From contig JASLDF010000009.1 in NCBI GenBank assembly GCA_030151635.1, positions 1-41,601 on the forward strand: a stretch of DNA of 41,601 nucleotides, in the 5' to 3' direction. Below, piece by piece: positions 25,490 through 35,400 of this stretch. Positions within the stretch are counted from its first letter, which is position 1. Every line of letters starts with the position of its first letter. The DNA comes from Bacteroides sp. GTDB taxonomy: Bacteria > Bacteroidota > Bacteroidia > Bacteroidales > Bacteroidaceae. Below the pieces are notes generated by a model. The model was not told the DNA's origin, did not search any database, and saw nothing but the letters and a program-made list of their open reading frames with translations. A program made the position numbers and the translations under genes.

Positions 25490-26839
25490 TTAACACATTT
25501 CAGCTCTTAGCATATCAAGACCATTGCGTACAATCTTTTGAAGTTCCATTTTTGAAGAACATACAAATTCGCATAGCGCTAAATCTTCTGGAGCAATTTC
25601 ATAAATTCCCAATTGTTCCATGCGGTCTATATCACCAGCTAAAATAGCTTTGATTAAATATTCTGCATGAATGTCCATTGGGAGAACTTTATTGTATTCG
25701 TTAGACATAATCATCTTACGTTCTCCACCTTTGATACGAGCGTCCAAAGCATATTTTTTCTTTCCTTGTAACCAAGATAGGTATGAATGATTCATACTGT
25801 ATTGATCTGTACGAGGCATAATCCAACCGAATAGTTCATTTACGTCATCACCCTCTGGGATAACACTAATTGTAGCATCGGTTGCACCTAAGAAACCATC
25901 TGCACTAATTTTACGTCCTGTAAGAACGTTACCAGTAATGTAGCGTAGTTTTCTGCCTTCAGATACACGACCTTGGAAAAGGTTAGTCAACTGAGTTCCT
26001 AATTGTAGTTTGCAGTATGCAGGTTCTTTTACTTCAGAACCAACGACTGCTACAGTACGAGTAAAGTCAACTTTACCAGTATTAAACAGACGTCCAATGA
26101 AGATTACTACTTCAGGACTTACTGCCCATACCACTTCTCCTTTATTAATTGGAGAGATGTGATGAATTTGAACACCTACATTACCTGCAGGGTGTGGTCC
26201 ATCAACAACATTGATTTCTACGTTTTTAGCTTGGGTTAAAGCCGCTGCTTTTTGTTTTGTACTTAAAGTTAGATATGTTTTAGCCATTTTAGCTAAAGCA
26301 TCTAAACCTGTTTGGAAGTTAGCTTCATCACCTTTCAAGGTAAACTCGAAGTTAGCTGCTAGTGGATTGCTATCGAAACCAGATACAAAAATAGCTTTTG
26401 GCGAGCTTGTTGGGTTAGCAACAACGTCATAAGGACGTTCTTTCATAAACCCAAAAAGACCAGCTTCTAATAATGCAGATTTTACTTGTTCTGCAGATAG
26501 AGCTGATACTTGTTTCTTACCAAAATCTACGTATTCTTGATTTTCGGAAGCTTTAACGGACACGTTCAAAACTTTACGACGTGCACCACGTTCAACAGCA
26601 GTAACGACACCGCTTACTGGTGAAACAAACTTCACATCGGGATTTTTCTTATCATAAAACAAAGTATCCCCAGCCTTCACATTATCATTAGGTTTAACTA
26701 CTACTTTAGGAATAACGCCTGTAAAATCGTCTGGCACTAAAGCGAAAACTCCAGTACCTTTCACAGTGAATAATTCCTTTTTCGCATCACCTTTTAGAGA
26801 GATGTCAAGGCCTTTACGTAATTTAATTACATTTGCCAT
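25490..26839 (-). CDS. nqrA: Na+-translocating NADH:quinone reductase subunit A
   Basis: The 449-residue peripheral cytoplasmic subunit of Na+-NQR, without transmembrane helices or cofactor. The N-terminus IKLRKGLDISLKG and the segments DTLFYDKKNPDVKFVSPVSG (58-77) and DGPHPAGNVGVQIHH (about 214-228) are typical. It is the first gene of the operon, preceded by a -7 box 36 nt upstream and insulated from the peptidase gene by a long hairpin. All six genes are intact, so the organism is predicted to respire with a sodium-pumping NADH dehydrogenase. Confidence 0.96.
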   Translation of the reverse strand: MANVIKLRKGLDISLKGDAKKELFTVKGTGVFALVPDDFTGVIPKVVVKPNDNVKAGDTLFYDKKNPDVKFVSPVSGVVTAVERGARRKVLNVSVKASENQEYVDFGKKQVSALSAEQVKSALLEAGLFGFMKERPYDVVANPTSSPKAIFVSGFDSNPLAANFEFTLKGDEANFQTGLDALAKMAKTYLTLSTKQKAAALTQAKNVEINVVDGPHPAGNVGVQIHHISPINKGEVVWAVSPEVVIFIGRLFNTGKVDFTRTVAVVGSEVKEPAYCKLQLGTQLTNLFQGRVSEGRKLRYITGNVLTGRKISADGFLGATDATISVIPEGDDVNELFGWIMPRTDQYSMNHSYLSWLQGKKKYALDARIKGGERKMIMSNEYNKVLPMDIHAEYLIKAILAGDIDRMEQLGIYEIAPEDLALCEFVCSSKMELQKIVRNGLDMLRAEMC

Positions 26840-26875
26840 GTTATTACAAATAAATGATTTTGTTTATTTATTGAA

Positions 26876-26883
26876 CAAAAGTA
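26876..26883 (-). promoter_or_regulatory. -7 element of the nqr operon
   Basis: The minus strand reads TACTTTTG, a full match to TAnnTTTG, 36 nt before nqrA. A TTG at 26900-26898 is only 14 nt away, shorter than the usual spacing, so the -33 part is uncertain. Confidence 0.5.
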
Positions 26884-26908
26884 ATAAATATTACGCTCAA
26901 TATATAAG

Positions 26909-26955
26909 AAAAGTGGGATGAATTACTGACATTTTTCAGCATTCAACCCACTTTT
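26909..26955 (-). terminator. Long hairpin terminator between the C1 peptidase gene and nqrA
   Basis: Outer arms AAAAGTGGG (26909-26917) and CCCACTTTT (26947-26955) enclose a second, imperfect stem (TGAAT...ATTCA and CTGA...TCAG). On the minus strand the stem ends in TTTTCTTATAT. It would end transcripts from the peptidase gene before the nqr promoter. Confidence 0.7.
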
Positions 26956-27093
26956 CACATGTTATTCAGTATAATTCAAGTAAATAAATATTTTTATAAA
27001 TAAATAAATATTTGAACCTCTTATATTTTAACCAAAATGTCAAATTGTTTTAAATATAACACTTGACAGTCTTATTTATTTTCTTCCAAAATC

Positions 27094-28491
27094 TTATTGT
27101 TCAGGAGCAAACATCGGATCCCAAGCTGGCAAACGAATTGGCTTTTTATTTAAGATATTAAGTACTTTAGAAGGAACATATTTTTTCTCTACAACCAATC
27201 GGAACATGTACTCATTAAACCATTCGTCAGTCATTATCAAATGCCCCTTGTAACCGTTATCGGCACCCCAGCTATTTTCTACCATCCATTTCGTTGTTTC
27301 GCCTTTATCATTCACATCAACAGCCATTAAAGTCATAGCATGAGATGATCCACTATCATACGATTCAACTCTTGCTTTCTTATCCATATTAAATTCGGTA
27401 GCAAACAAAGAACCGTAGTCGAAGTTATTAATATCCAATAGTCCTTTTTTGGAATCTAAAAATTGACCAACATCACAAGAGAAATACATCATTGTATTGT
27501 CTTTCATTGAAGCAATAGCCATTTCTTTTATATCTTCAATTGGAAGGTTCACGTAAGTCCAGTTTGTACCATCATATTGATGACGATCGTAATCAATTTC
27601 ATAACACTGATAAAACTCACGACTAGGATCATTCATCAACATCACGTAATTATGCAATAGCTTCTCATCGCCATACTTTTGCAAGAAAGATTTAGGTGTG
27701 TGAGTTTCCGAAGCAACACGCTCCCCTTTTGCATTAGGACGAACCCAAGTAAATTCACTTGGGGGAGTTCCAAGATTTAATGCTAGAATACGGTAAACTG
27801 TACTCAACATATCAGTCTTACGATTTTCGAGTTTAGCTACTGATGCACCATCAGCACTCATTTTACGAAGCTCAATACCATATTCTCTTAATTTAAGAGT
27901 TATGATTTTAGCCATGCTACGTGTGTTTTTACTGCTATTTGTTTCGGGCATCACTTCTTGAGGTACTAAACCATATTTTGCAACGATATCACCTACCCCA
28001 GCAAAAGTACCACCATCACTTAACGGATTTTTAAACAACCACTCAACCATTTGATCCTTGATACCCAATTTACGAGTATCAATAATACCTTGTAAGAATA
28101 AGTTTGATTTTTCTAGTTGGTCAAAGAAAAATGGATATACTTCCGAAAACTCAAAAGCACCCAAATCATATTTCGCAATGGCTTTTGCTCGCATTACATT
28201 TAGTCCTGTAAACAACCAACATCTGCCCGAAGAATACTGATTCGTAATTCCTTTAGACTCTACTTTAATTGAAAAATTACCATCAAAAGGAGCAACTTCA
28301 CTATTCATTGCTAGCTTTTGAATATCCGCAGCATTAAGCGCATTACGAATCGCTTTATCTTCACTGGTGTTCTTGTACGTTTGTTGAATTTTTGTCAACA
28401 TCTCTGCTGAAATTCCTCCATTCGTCTTTTGTGCGTATGCGGGTAATAATAACATACCTGCCAATGCAACACTTAGAATTCTTTTTTGCAT
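27094..28491 (-). CDS. Secreted C1-family cysteine peptidase (PepC/bleomycin-hydrolase type)
   Basis: A 465-residue papain-fold peptidase of the C1B (aminopeptidase C / bleomycin hydrolase) group. The catalytic set is Gln85, Cys91 (QYSSGRCWLF), His384 (SSHAMTLM) and Asn406 (VENSWG). Classical PepC is cytoplasmic, but here residues 1-20 (MQKRILSVALAGMLLLPAYA) form a clear signal peptide, so it is probably periplasmic or surface exposed. It likely trims peptides. It is expressed alone from a -7 box 28 nt upstream, and lies downstream of a TonB receptor and surface-lipoprotein pair that could supply peptides; that link is only inferred. Confidence 0.93.
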   Translation of the reverse strand: MQKRILSVALAGMLLLPAYAQKTNGGISAEMLTKIQQTYKNTSEDKAIRNALNAADIQKLAMNSEVAPFDGNFSIKVESKGITNQYSSGRCWLFTGLNVMRAKAIAKYDLGAFEFSEVYPFFFDQLEKSNLFLQGIIDTRKLGIKDQMVEWLFKNPLSDGGTFAGVGDIVAKYGLVPQEVMPETNSSKNTRSMAKIITLKLREYGIELRKMSADGASVAKLENRKTDMLSTVYRILALNLGTPPSEFTWVRPNAKGERVASETHTPKSFLQKYGDEKLLHNYVMLMNDPSREFYQCYEIDYDRHQYDGTNWTYVNLPIEDIKEMAIASMKDNTMMYFSCDVGQFLDSKKGLLDINNFDYGSLFATEFNMDKKARVESYDSGSSHAMTLMAVDVNDKGETTKWMVENSWGADNGYKGHLIMTDEWFNEYMFRLVVEKKYVPSKVLNILNKKPIRLPAWDPMFAPEQ

Positions 28492-28518
28492 ACCTGCCTT
28501 AGTTAATTAGTTATAAAT

Positions 28519-28526
28519 CAAAAATA
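28519..28526 (-). promoter_or_regulatory. -7 element of the C1 peptidase gene
   Basis: The minus strand reads TATTTTTG, matching TAnnTTTG, 27 nt before the start codon. No well-placed -33 TTG was found. Confidence 0.4.
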
Positions 28527-28624
28527 CAAATTTTATAAGAAACATCTAACTAAAAAGCATAAAACGATTTCCAATCTAAATTAAAAAGAATATTGATTCA
28601 ATACCTATTCAGTTCAATGCAAAA

Positions 28625-28657
28625 AAAGGCTCTGTAAGTTTTCCTTACAGAGCCTTT
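28625..28657 (-). terminator. Terminator of the TonB receptor/lipoprotein operon
   Basis: A perfect 14-bp stem (28625-28638 with 28644-28657, core GGCTCTGTAAG) with a 5-nt loop, followed on the minus strand by seven T. It lies 29 bp past the lipoprotein stop. Confidence 0.9.
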
Positions 28658-28686
28658 GCTATTCATTAAGATTATCTTTTAATAGA

Positions 28687-30657
28687 TTAATTCAATTTCA
28701 CTAATGAACCTTCAATAAATTCGAAGCTACCTTTAGCAACTAGTTTATACTTCATTTCGTACGTGTTATTCGAACCACTGTAAGCAACAAAGTTTACGGT
28801 ATAGAACACATCCATACCTTCAATAGGCTCAACTTCTGGATAAGCAGCTTCAAGACCAATTCTGAAACCTACTGGCCAACGCTCTTCCATTAAAAACTTG
28901 TTAAGCTGTTCATCAGTTTTGTCTTCGTAAGCTTTACCATACTGCTCTCTGTACTTACCAAGACGCATATCTACGTTATTTTGGTGAGCAGACGTTCCAA
29001 AGTAGTAGTCATTATTACCGTAAGAAGTGGTATAGGTTTCACCTTGTTTACCTTTTTCTCCTGTAAACCCTAACTCTTTCTTGTCAATATTTTCCCAAAC
29101 CCAATTTGTTATTGGTTGATAGAATGCTGATGAAGCTGCAATATTTGGACCAGCTGCAAGAATCAAGTAAACACTTGGGTCAAATTTCCACTCATTTTTA
29201 TCGAAGCGTACGAATTGAGACGTTTCCTCTACAAAATAAGGCACAAATGCCCAAGTAGTACCATCAAATTTATACTGAGCTGATCTAAATTTATTCACAG
29301 CATCTTTTTCGAAAAATTTAAAGACTACTGTTTTCAGATCACCAGCAGAAGCAAACTCAAATTTGCGATTAAACAACTTAGCAATTGGTTGTTCAAATGG
29401 TTTTGTTGCAGAAAAATCTGTCAAACCTAAAACAGCATAATCTTCTTCTTGAAGAGCGAAAGAAGCCTTGTCTTTTGCCCATTTACCACCATCAAAAACA
29501 TACACATCAGCAATGGTAGAAACTGCAGAAGGAGTAGCACGAGTAATCATCGCTCTTGTTTTGACAGCTGGACGAACCTCCACATTATCAATTTGAACAG
29601 TAGATGTAACTCCATCGCCAGCCCCAGTATATTTGAAACCAAATACAACTTTCTTACCAACAAAGTCTTTCAGGCTATGCTCTCCTGCATTCGCAAAACC
29701 CGCATACCCTTTTTCTGGCTCTGGTATAGTAAAGCTAGATGTAATATCTTTCCAGTCATAAACTTCAGAACCTTTATCTTCAGCTACATGAATAGTCAAG
29801 CACTTACCATTAAAGTTACCTACGTTCACATCAAAAGTAAAAATGAAGTTTTCATTTATTTTTGTACTTGGACTAATTAAGAAATTCTCTTGAGGACCAT
29901 CTGCTTTAAATGCTGAGTACTGAATATAATTATTATCATCGCTCGCAAAATATCGCATATCCCAAGGTTTATTACCTTTAAGATGTACAACCTTCCAATC
30001 AGATCCTTCGATTTTAAAATCATTTTCAAAATTTTCAGAAAAGCCACCTACAGAAGGTTGACCTCCGGTATTAGGCTCACTAATTGAATATTTATAATTG
30101 ACAACGTAACGATCTCCATCTTCAGCTTCTGTTGGCAAAAAGCCAGGAATAAACTTTTCAGGAGCATTTTTAGCTGTAAAGAACTTAGCATCTACATCCT
30201 CGCCCCATACAGTTTCGTAATCTTTACCAGAAACGATATATTCTACAGCTACATCAAGCTTTGTTAATATTTCTGGTTTATCCACTTCGTTTTTATACGT
30301 TATTTTAACAGCTGATCCTGGATCTTTATGTCCCCATTTATTAGCTGTAAAAGCAGGTATAAATACTTTAGCTTGGATCAATTCATCGAATTCTTTTTTG
30401 CTTTTCAATTTAGCCAAAGCTTTAAGATACACAGAGTCTTCAGGAACCCCTTCTTTATCTAATTCAGCAGCTATGGTCTTGTTTGCAGCTAAACCTGAGA
30501 TTATACCATAATCGGCATCAGTCAGCGTGTACTCTACACCTACAATATCTGTAGGCTTAGAATTATCATCTAATTCTTTAAAGTATTTATCATTATAGTC
30601 ACAACTAGCTACAAGCAGTGTTGAAAGAGCCAGCAGACTTAATATCTTCTTTTTCAT
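28687..30657 (-). CDS. Surface lipoprotein with choice-of-anchor-J-like domain, TonB-receptor partner
   Basis: A 656-residue lipoprotein (lipobox VASC, Cys19). A middle domain (about 205-365) with SENFENDFKIEGSDW, FLISPSTKINENFIFTFDVN and VQIDNVEVRP has the beta-jelly-roll pattern of choice-of-anchor J / DUF5017-like domains, often involved in surface binding. The N-terminal 190 and C-terminal 270 residues are unassigned; the latter repeat short beta elements and DKxxWKFDPSVYLIL. It is 15 bp downstream of a TonB-dependent receptor and shares its terminator, so it probably acts as the receptor's substrate-capturing lipoprotein in place of a SusD. The ligand is unknown. Confidence 0.72.
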   Translation of the reverse strand: MKKKILSLLALSTLLVASCDYNDKYFKELDDNSKPTDIVGVEYTLTDADYGIISGLAANKTIAAELDKEGVPEDSVYLKALAKLKSKKEFDELIQAKVFIPAFTANKWGHKDPGSAVKITYKNEVDKPEILTKLDVAVEYIVSGKDYETVWGEDVDAKFFTAKNAPEKFIPGFLPTEAEDGDRYVVNYKYSISEPNTGGQPSVGGFSENFENDFKIEGSDWKVVHLKGNKPWDMRYFASDDNNYIQYSAFKADGPQENFLISPSTKINENFIFTFDVNVGNFNGKCLTIHVAEDKGSEVYDWKDITSSFTIPEPEKGYAGFANAGEHSLKDFVGKKVVFGFKYTGAGDGVTSTVQIDNVEVRPAVKTRAMITRATPSAVSTIADVYVFDGGKWAKDKASFALQEEDYAVLGLTDFSATKPFEQPIAKLFNRKFEFASAGDLKTVVFKFFEKDAVNKFRSAQYKFDGTTWAFVPYFVEETSQFVRFDKNEWKFDPSVYLILAAGPNIAASSAFYQPITNWVWENIDKKELGFTGEKGKQGETYTTSYGNNDYYFGTSAHQNNVDMRLGKYREQYGKAYEDKTDEQLNKFLMEERWPVGFRIGLEAAYPEVEPIEGMDVFYTVNFVAYSGSNNTYEMKYKLVAKGSFEFIEGSLVKLN

Positions 30658-30672
30658 ATATTCCCAATTTAA

Positions 30673-33420
30673 TTAGAAGTTCAACTTAAGACGTACATTG
30701 TATGTACGACCAAAACCGTAGAAAATGCCATAAGCTTTTTCCCATGTACCACCACCATCAGTAGCATCAGTAATGTATTCTTGGTTAAATACGTTATTAA
30801 CGTTACCCGAAACGATAGCTGTTACATTTCCAATTTTAAATTTATAACTTGAGTTCAAGTCAAATACATGAGCCGATGGAATTCTCCAAGGAGATGCAAA
30901 ATCTGTTGCAGAGCCACCCACTAAGTCATTTGACTGGATTTTCCAATCCGAGAAGTTACGACCGATAAACAGGTAATCAAAACCAACCTTCAGGCCATCT
31001 AGAGGATATACACTCATACCCAGAGCACCAGTTGTTTGAGCAGAACCTCCAACTTTTACATCTTTCAATTTTAATTGACTCCACACGTGATTATCAGCAC
31101 CTGGAGCAGTTGCAATAGCACCCGTACTTAAGTTGGCAACTGGTTGACCTTGTGAATTGTAGAAGTAACCTTTAGGATTACTAATCCATTGCCAATTACC
31201 AATTGAGAACATACCAGTAACTTCTAACCAACGCAATGGTTTAGCTTTAAAGTCAACCTCGATACCTTGGTGACGAGCATTAACACCAGACATATTAATA
31301 GTAGCACGGTCAATTTCCGAACGGTTTGCATCTTCAATAACAACCGATCTTACCATTGTTTTATTTTTCCATTTTGTGTTATACATATTCACGTTAGCAC
31401 TGAAAACAGAAGAATTAAACCCATAACCCACTTCAAAAGAAACTACTTTCTCGTTGATAGGATCATTGTTCATTGCATTACTTGTTTGGTTTTGTAAAAA
31501 CACACCACCCGAGAAGTAAGGAGCACGGCTAATGTAACCTGTATTAAAGAACACGTTATGATACTCATTAATGTTGTAGTTTAAACCACCTTTAATTGTA
31601 CCACCTAAGAAGTTCTTACCATCCGATTTAGACTTGCTGCTATCGTAGTATAAACGGTCATATCTCCAATATCCTGTATTAGACAACGAACCTGAAACGA
31701 ATGCAGATATTTTATCTTTATTAAATTCAGCTTGACCAAAAACACCTTCTTGGTGAACATGTCCGTCATAATCACGGTAAACAACATCACCTACTTGAAG
31801 TTTTTGATTTCTATAATCTGGGTTCAATGCAGCAATATTATTTTCTGCTTTCACATTATTACGGCTATCATCGATGAAGTATTCGCCACCATATAAATCT
31901 ACAATTTTATTCTTGTGAACACCTTTGTAGTAACGAAGGTCAATACCACCATATATATCAAAGTATTCGCCAAGTTTAGTAGTATAAGTCGATAGAAGAC
32001 CATACCATTGGTGTTCGTTAATTGATTTAGACATAATCATTTTAGAACCAACTTCACTCTCTTTGTTCACATCGTAAATTTGATCGTACGCAAACGTTCC
32101 ATCTGCATTACGGAAATGAGTATTAAGTCTACCATTAGTAGTACCATACCATTTATTTCTATAGTTTACACCATTTTCGTCTTTACCGTAACCTTGTCCA
32201 CCAAAGCCACCACCTTTACCTATCGATGCATAAAGAGCAGTACTTAAACTTGATTTTCTATCAATTTGCCACAAGTGGTTCAAAGAGATTTGTGGTTTGT
32301 GATATTCATTTTTTTGAGAAGTTTTACGTTCACCATTGATACCAAAACCATATGTTGGGTTGTATTTGTACTTATCTTCTTCACCCATGTATTTTTTACC
32401 AATAGTTTGCCAACCTTCAATTGATAAACCATCGTTTCTATTACGTTGATTGTGCCATTGAGGAGCACCAAAAGCCGTGAAAGACAATTGATGATTATCA
32501 TTAATACGTTTTGCGATATTAATAAAATAGTTATATCCAACAAATTCTGTTCCTTGAATATAACCATCACCCCATGTTTTACCACCCAAAAGAGTTAATG
32601 CCCAACCACTCTTAGAAAGACCCGTTGAAACATTAAATAATACTTTATTATAACCAGAATCGCCCAAAGCATAACTAACAGATCCACCTTTTTTCGCATC
32701 AATAGTTCTTGTTACGATATTGATAGATCCACCCACAGAAGGAGCAGCTACTTTAGAAGCACCTAAACCACGTTGAGTTTGCATACTACGAGTTACATCA
32801 GATAGACCAGCCCAGTTAGACCAGTAAACCCCACCCCACTCCATGTCGTTCATTGGTACACCATTCACCATTACAGCAATATTTTCTGATGTAAATCCAC
32901 GCATGTTGATTTTAGAGTCTCCGTAACCACCACCTTGCTTAGTAGCATATACACCAGGTGTAGCTTTTAAGATTTCGGGGAATTCTTGAGCACCCAATTT
33001 TTCTTCAATAAAAACAGGGTCAACAGTAGAAAGAGCAACGGGAGTTTGTCTTGCAACCGCAACAGAAGACGTAATCGTAACGTCGGCAAGTGCAACTGCA
33101 TCAAGCTCCATTTTAATATCACCCAAATTGACTAAGCCAGACTTAGTAATTTTCTTAGCAATATCTTTGTACCCTAGGTATCGAATGATAACCGTTTTTC
33201 CTGTAGGCACATTTTGCTCGAACAACCCATCAATATCAGTAACAGAACCTTGTGATGTTCCTTGAACAACAATTGCTGCACCAATCAAAGGGTCACCGGT
33301 TTCAAAATCTAATACTCGGCCTTTCACTGTACTTTGAGCTACTGCAGTAGCAGCTGTACAGAAAAGACAACCCATCAGAAAAAGAAACTGAAATAATCTT
33401 CCTTTCATAATTCTCGTCAT
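30673..33420 (-). CDS. TonB-dependent outer-membrane receptor (carboxypeptidase-regulatory-like N-domain)
   Basis: A 915-residue outer-membrane receptor. A signal peptide (ends AVAQ, about residue 29) is followed by a beta-sandwich (about 31-110: GRVLDFETGDPLIGAAIVVQG), a plug (about 125-240, with KINMRGFTSENIAVMVNGVPMND and SVGGSINIVTRT) and a 22-strand barrel ending RLKLNF. It is shorter than SusC and lacks SusC-specific features, so it is closer to ordinary TonB receptors. A second ATG at residue 5 (33408) is an equally good start. It is the first gene of an operon with the 656-residue lipoprotein. A full -7 box lies 36 nt upstream. The substrate is unknown. Confidence 0.92.
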   Translation of the reverse strand: MTRIMKGRLFQFLFLMGCLFCTAATAVAQSTVKGRVLDFETGDPLIGAAIVVQGTSQGSVTDIDGLFEQNVPTGKTVIIRYLGYKDIAKKITKSGLVNLGDIKMELDAVALADVTITSSVAVARQTPVALSTVDPVFIEEKLGAQEFPEILKATPGVYATKQGGGYGDSKINMRGFTSENIAVMVNGVPMNDMEWGGVYWSNWAGLSDVTRSMQTQRGLGASKVAAPSVGGSINIVTRTIDAKKGGSVSYALGDSGYNKVLFNVSTGLSKSGWALTLLGGKTWGDGYIQGTEFVGYNYFINIAKRINDNHQLSFTAFGAPQWHNQRNRNDGLSIEGWQTIGKKYMGEEDKYKYNPTYGFGINGERKTSQKNEYHKPQISLNHLWQIDRKSSLSTALYASIGKGGGFGGQGYGKDENGVNYRNKWYGTTNGRLNTHFRNADGTFAYDQIYDVNKESEVGSKMIMSKSINEHQWYGLLSTYTTKLGEYFDIYGGIDLRYYKGVHKNKIVDLYGGEYFIDDSRNNVKAENNIAALNPDYRNQKLQVGDVVYRDYDGHVHQEGVFGQAEFNKDKISAFVSGSLSNTGYWRYDRLYYDSSKSKSDGKNFLGGTIKGGLNYNINEYHNVFFNTGYISRAPYFSGGVFLQNQTSNAMNNDPINEKVVSFEVGYGFNSSVFSANVNMYNTKWKNKTMVRSVVIEDANRSEIDRATINMSGVNARHQGIEVDFKAKPLRWLEVTGMFSIGNWQWISNPKGYFYNSQGQPVANLSTGAIATAPGADNHVWSQLKLKDVKVGGSAQTTGALGMSVYPLDGLKVGFDYLFIGRNFSDWKIQSNDLVGGSATDFASPWRIPSAHVFDLNSSYKFKIGNVTAIVSGNVNNVFNQEYITDATDGGGTWEKAYGIFYGFGRTYNVRLKLNF

Positions 33421-33456
33421 TTATAATTAATGTTTACCAAAAATAGTTTGTAACCA

Positions 33457-33464
33457 CAAAGATA
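33457..33464 (-). promoter_or_regulatory. -7 element of the TonB receptor operon
   Basis: The minus strand reads TATCTTTG, 36 nt before the first ATG. A second candidate, TATTTTTG, lies at 33438-33445. No -33 TTG fits either. Confidence 0.4.
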
Positions 33465-33543
33465 GGCATTTAAAGAGATTTTTAGTTATAATTTAATTAC
33501 ATTTTTTAATACTTAATTATTAAGAAAATGTGAAGAGCATAAA

Positions 33544-33569
33544 AAAAGAGGGTCCTAAAACCCTCTTTT
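33544..33569 (-). terminator. Terminator of ettA
   Basis: A 9-bp stem (33544-33552 with 33561-33569, core GAGGG/CCCTC) with an 8-nt loop, followed on the minus strand by a run of seven T. It lies 22 bp past the ettA stop. Confidence 0.85.
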
Positions 33570-33591
33570 CTGTCTTCAATGTGAAAATTGT

Positions 33592-35280
33592 TTAATCGTT
33601 AATTAATTTACGATAACGAACACGTTTAGGAGCAACATCACCTAAGCGTTTAATTTTATGCTCTTCATATTCAGAGTATGAACCCTCAAAGAAGAAGACA
33701 TTCGAATCTCCTTCGAAAGCTAAAATGTGCGTACAGATTCTGTCAAGGAACCAACGGTCGTGCGAAATAACTACTGCACAACCTGCAAATTCATCAAGAC
33801 CTTCTTCCAATGCACGAAGTGTATTTACGTCAATATCATTGGTAGGCTCATCTAATAGCAATACGTTACCTTCTTCTTTCAAAGCCATAGCCAAGTGAAG
33901 ACGATTACGCTCACCACCAGAAAGCATGCTACATTTCTTTTCTTGATCAGAACCAGCAAAATTAAATCTAGAAAGATAGGCACGTGCATTAATGTCACGA
34001 CCACCCAGTTTCATCAATTCAGATCCTTGTGAAACAACTTCGTAAACGCTCTTTTCAGGATCAATATCACGGTGTTGTTGGTCAACATAAGCAACCTTCA
34101 CAGTTTCTCCTACTTCAAAATTACCTTTATCCGCTTTCTCAAGGTCCATAATTAAACGGAACAGTGTAGTTTTACCCGCACCATTCGGTCCAATAACCCC
34201 TACAATACCATTCGGAGGTAGTACGAAGTTCAAATCATCGAATAATAATCTTTCACCAAAAGCTTTCGCAACATGCTGCGCTTCAATAACCTTATTTCCT
34301 AAACGAGGACCGTTTGGTATAAATATTTCAAGACGCGCTTCTTTCTCTTTTGAATCCTCATTTAATAGACGATCGTATGATTTTAGACGAGCTTTACCTT
34401 TCGCTTGACGAGCTTTAGGTGCCAAACGCACCCACTCCAACTCTCTTTCAAGCGTTTTGCGACGTTTGCTCTCTGTTTTTTCTTCCATTGCCATACGTTT
34501 TGTCTTCTGATCCAACCAGCTTGAGTAGTTTCCTTTCCAAGGAATACCTTCGCCGCGGTCTAGTTCAAGAATCCAACCTGCAACGTGATCCAAGAAGTAT
34601 CTATCGTGAGTTACTGCAATTACAGTACCTTCATATTGCTGTAAATGTTGCTCTAACCAATCAATAGACTCTGCGTCCAAGTGGTTGGTAGGCTCATCTA
34701 ACAACAAGATATCTGGTTTTTGAAGTAACAAACGGCACAATGCAACACGGCGACGTTCACCACCAGAAAGAACCTTTACAGGTTGATCTTCCGAAGGACA
34801 GCGAAGTGCATCCATTGCACGGTCAAGTTTAGAATCCAAATTCCAAGCATCTGTTGCATCAATTATATCTTGAAGTTCTGCCTGACGAGCAAATAGCTTG
34901 TCCATTTTATCGGCATCTTCATAATATTCTGGCAATCCGAATTTCAGATTAATTTCTTCATATTCTGCTAGAGCATCTACAGTTCCCTGCACACCCTCCA
35001 TCACTATTTCTTTCACAGTTTTTGTTTCGTCTAGATAAGGCTCCTGTGCAAGATATCCTACTGTATATCCTGGAGAGATAACAACCTCCCCTTGGTAAGA
35101 TTTTTCTAAGCCGGCAATTATTTTCATCAAGGTCGATTTACCAGAACCATTTAAACCAATGATTCCAATCTTCGCACCATAGAAAAAAGATAAATAGATG
35201 TCTTTCAAGACATACTTGTTCGGTTGGAAAGCTTTGCTTACCCCAACCATCGAAAAAATAACTTTTTTATCGTCAGCCAT
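33592..35280 (-). CDS. ettA: ABC-F translation factor EttA
   Basis: A 562-residue soluble ABC-F protein with two ATPase domains. The first has Walker A GLNGSGKST (42-50), signature LSGGERRRVAL and Walker B ILLLDEPTNHLD. The second has GPNGAGKTT, LSGGERNRLHLAMAL and VLLLDEPTNDID. The linker between them contains the charged RRKTLERELEWVRLAPKARQ region typical of EttA. EttA gates ribosomal entry into elongation according to energy state by binding the E site. Length is close to E. coli EttA (555). There are no transmembrane segments. It is transcribed alone and divergently from tRNA-Lys. Confidence 0.95.
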   Translation of the reverse strand: MADDKKVIFSMVGVSKAFQPNKYVLKDIYLSFFYGAKIGIIGLNGSGKSTLMKIIAGLEKSYQGEVVISPGYTVGYLAQEPYLDETKTVKEIVMEGVQGTVDALAEYEEINLKFGLPEYYEDADKMDKLFARQAELQDIIDATDAWNLDSKLDRAMDALRCPSEDQPVKVLSGGERRRVALCRLLLQKPDILLLDEPTNHLDAESIDWLEQHLQQYEGTVIAVTHDRYFLDHVAGWILELDRGEGIPWKGNYSSWLDQKTKRMAMEEKTESKRRKTLERELEWVRLAPKARQAKGKARLKSYDRLLNEDSKEKEARLEIFIPNGPRLGNKVIEAQHVAKAFGERLLFDDLNFVLPPNGIVGVIGPNGAGKTTLFRLIMDLEKADKGNFEVGETVKVAYVDQQHRDIDPEKSVYEVVSQGSELMKLGGRDINARAYLSRFNFAGSDQEKKCSMLSGGERNRLHLAMALKEEGNVLLLDEPTNDIDVNTLRALEEGLDEFAGCAVVISHDRWFLDRICTHILAFEGDSNVFFFEGSYSEYEEHKIKRLGDVAPKRVRYRKLIND

Positions 35281-35318
35281 AAAGTTTATTATATAAGTAT
35301 TTTACATGCTTTGTAGGG

Positions 35319-35326
35319 CAAATATA
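35319..35326 (-). promoter_or_regulatory. -7 element of ettA
   Basis: The minus strand reads TATATTTG, 38 nt before the ettA start. No -33 TTG was found at suitable distance. Confidence 0.45.
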
Positions 35327-35346
35327 GGCAAAAAATATTCATTTTG

Positions 35347-35377
35347 TTTGGAACTAAAGAAAATTAGTGTACCTTTG
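35347..35377 (+). promoter_or_regulatory. Promoter of tRNA-Lys
   Basis: TTTG (35347-35350), a 19-nt spacer and TACCTTTG (35370-35377) match both Bacteroidetes promoter elements exactly. The mature tRNA begins 23 nt downstream, leaving a short 5' leader for RNase P. Confidence 0.75.
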
Positions 35378-35400
35378 CACACGCAAAACAGCAATAAGAT

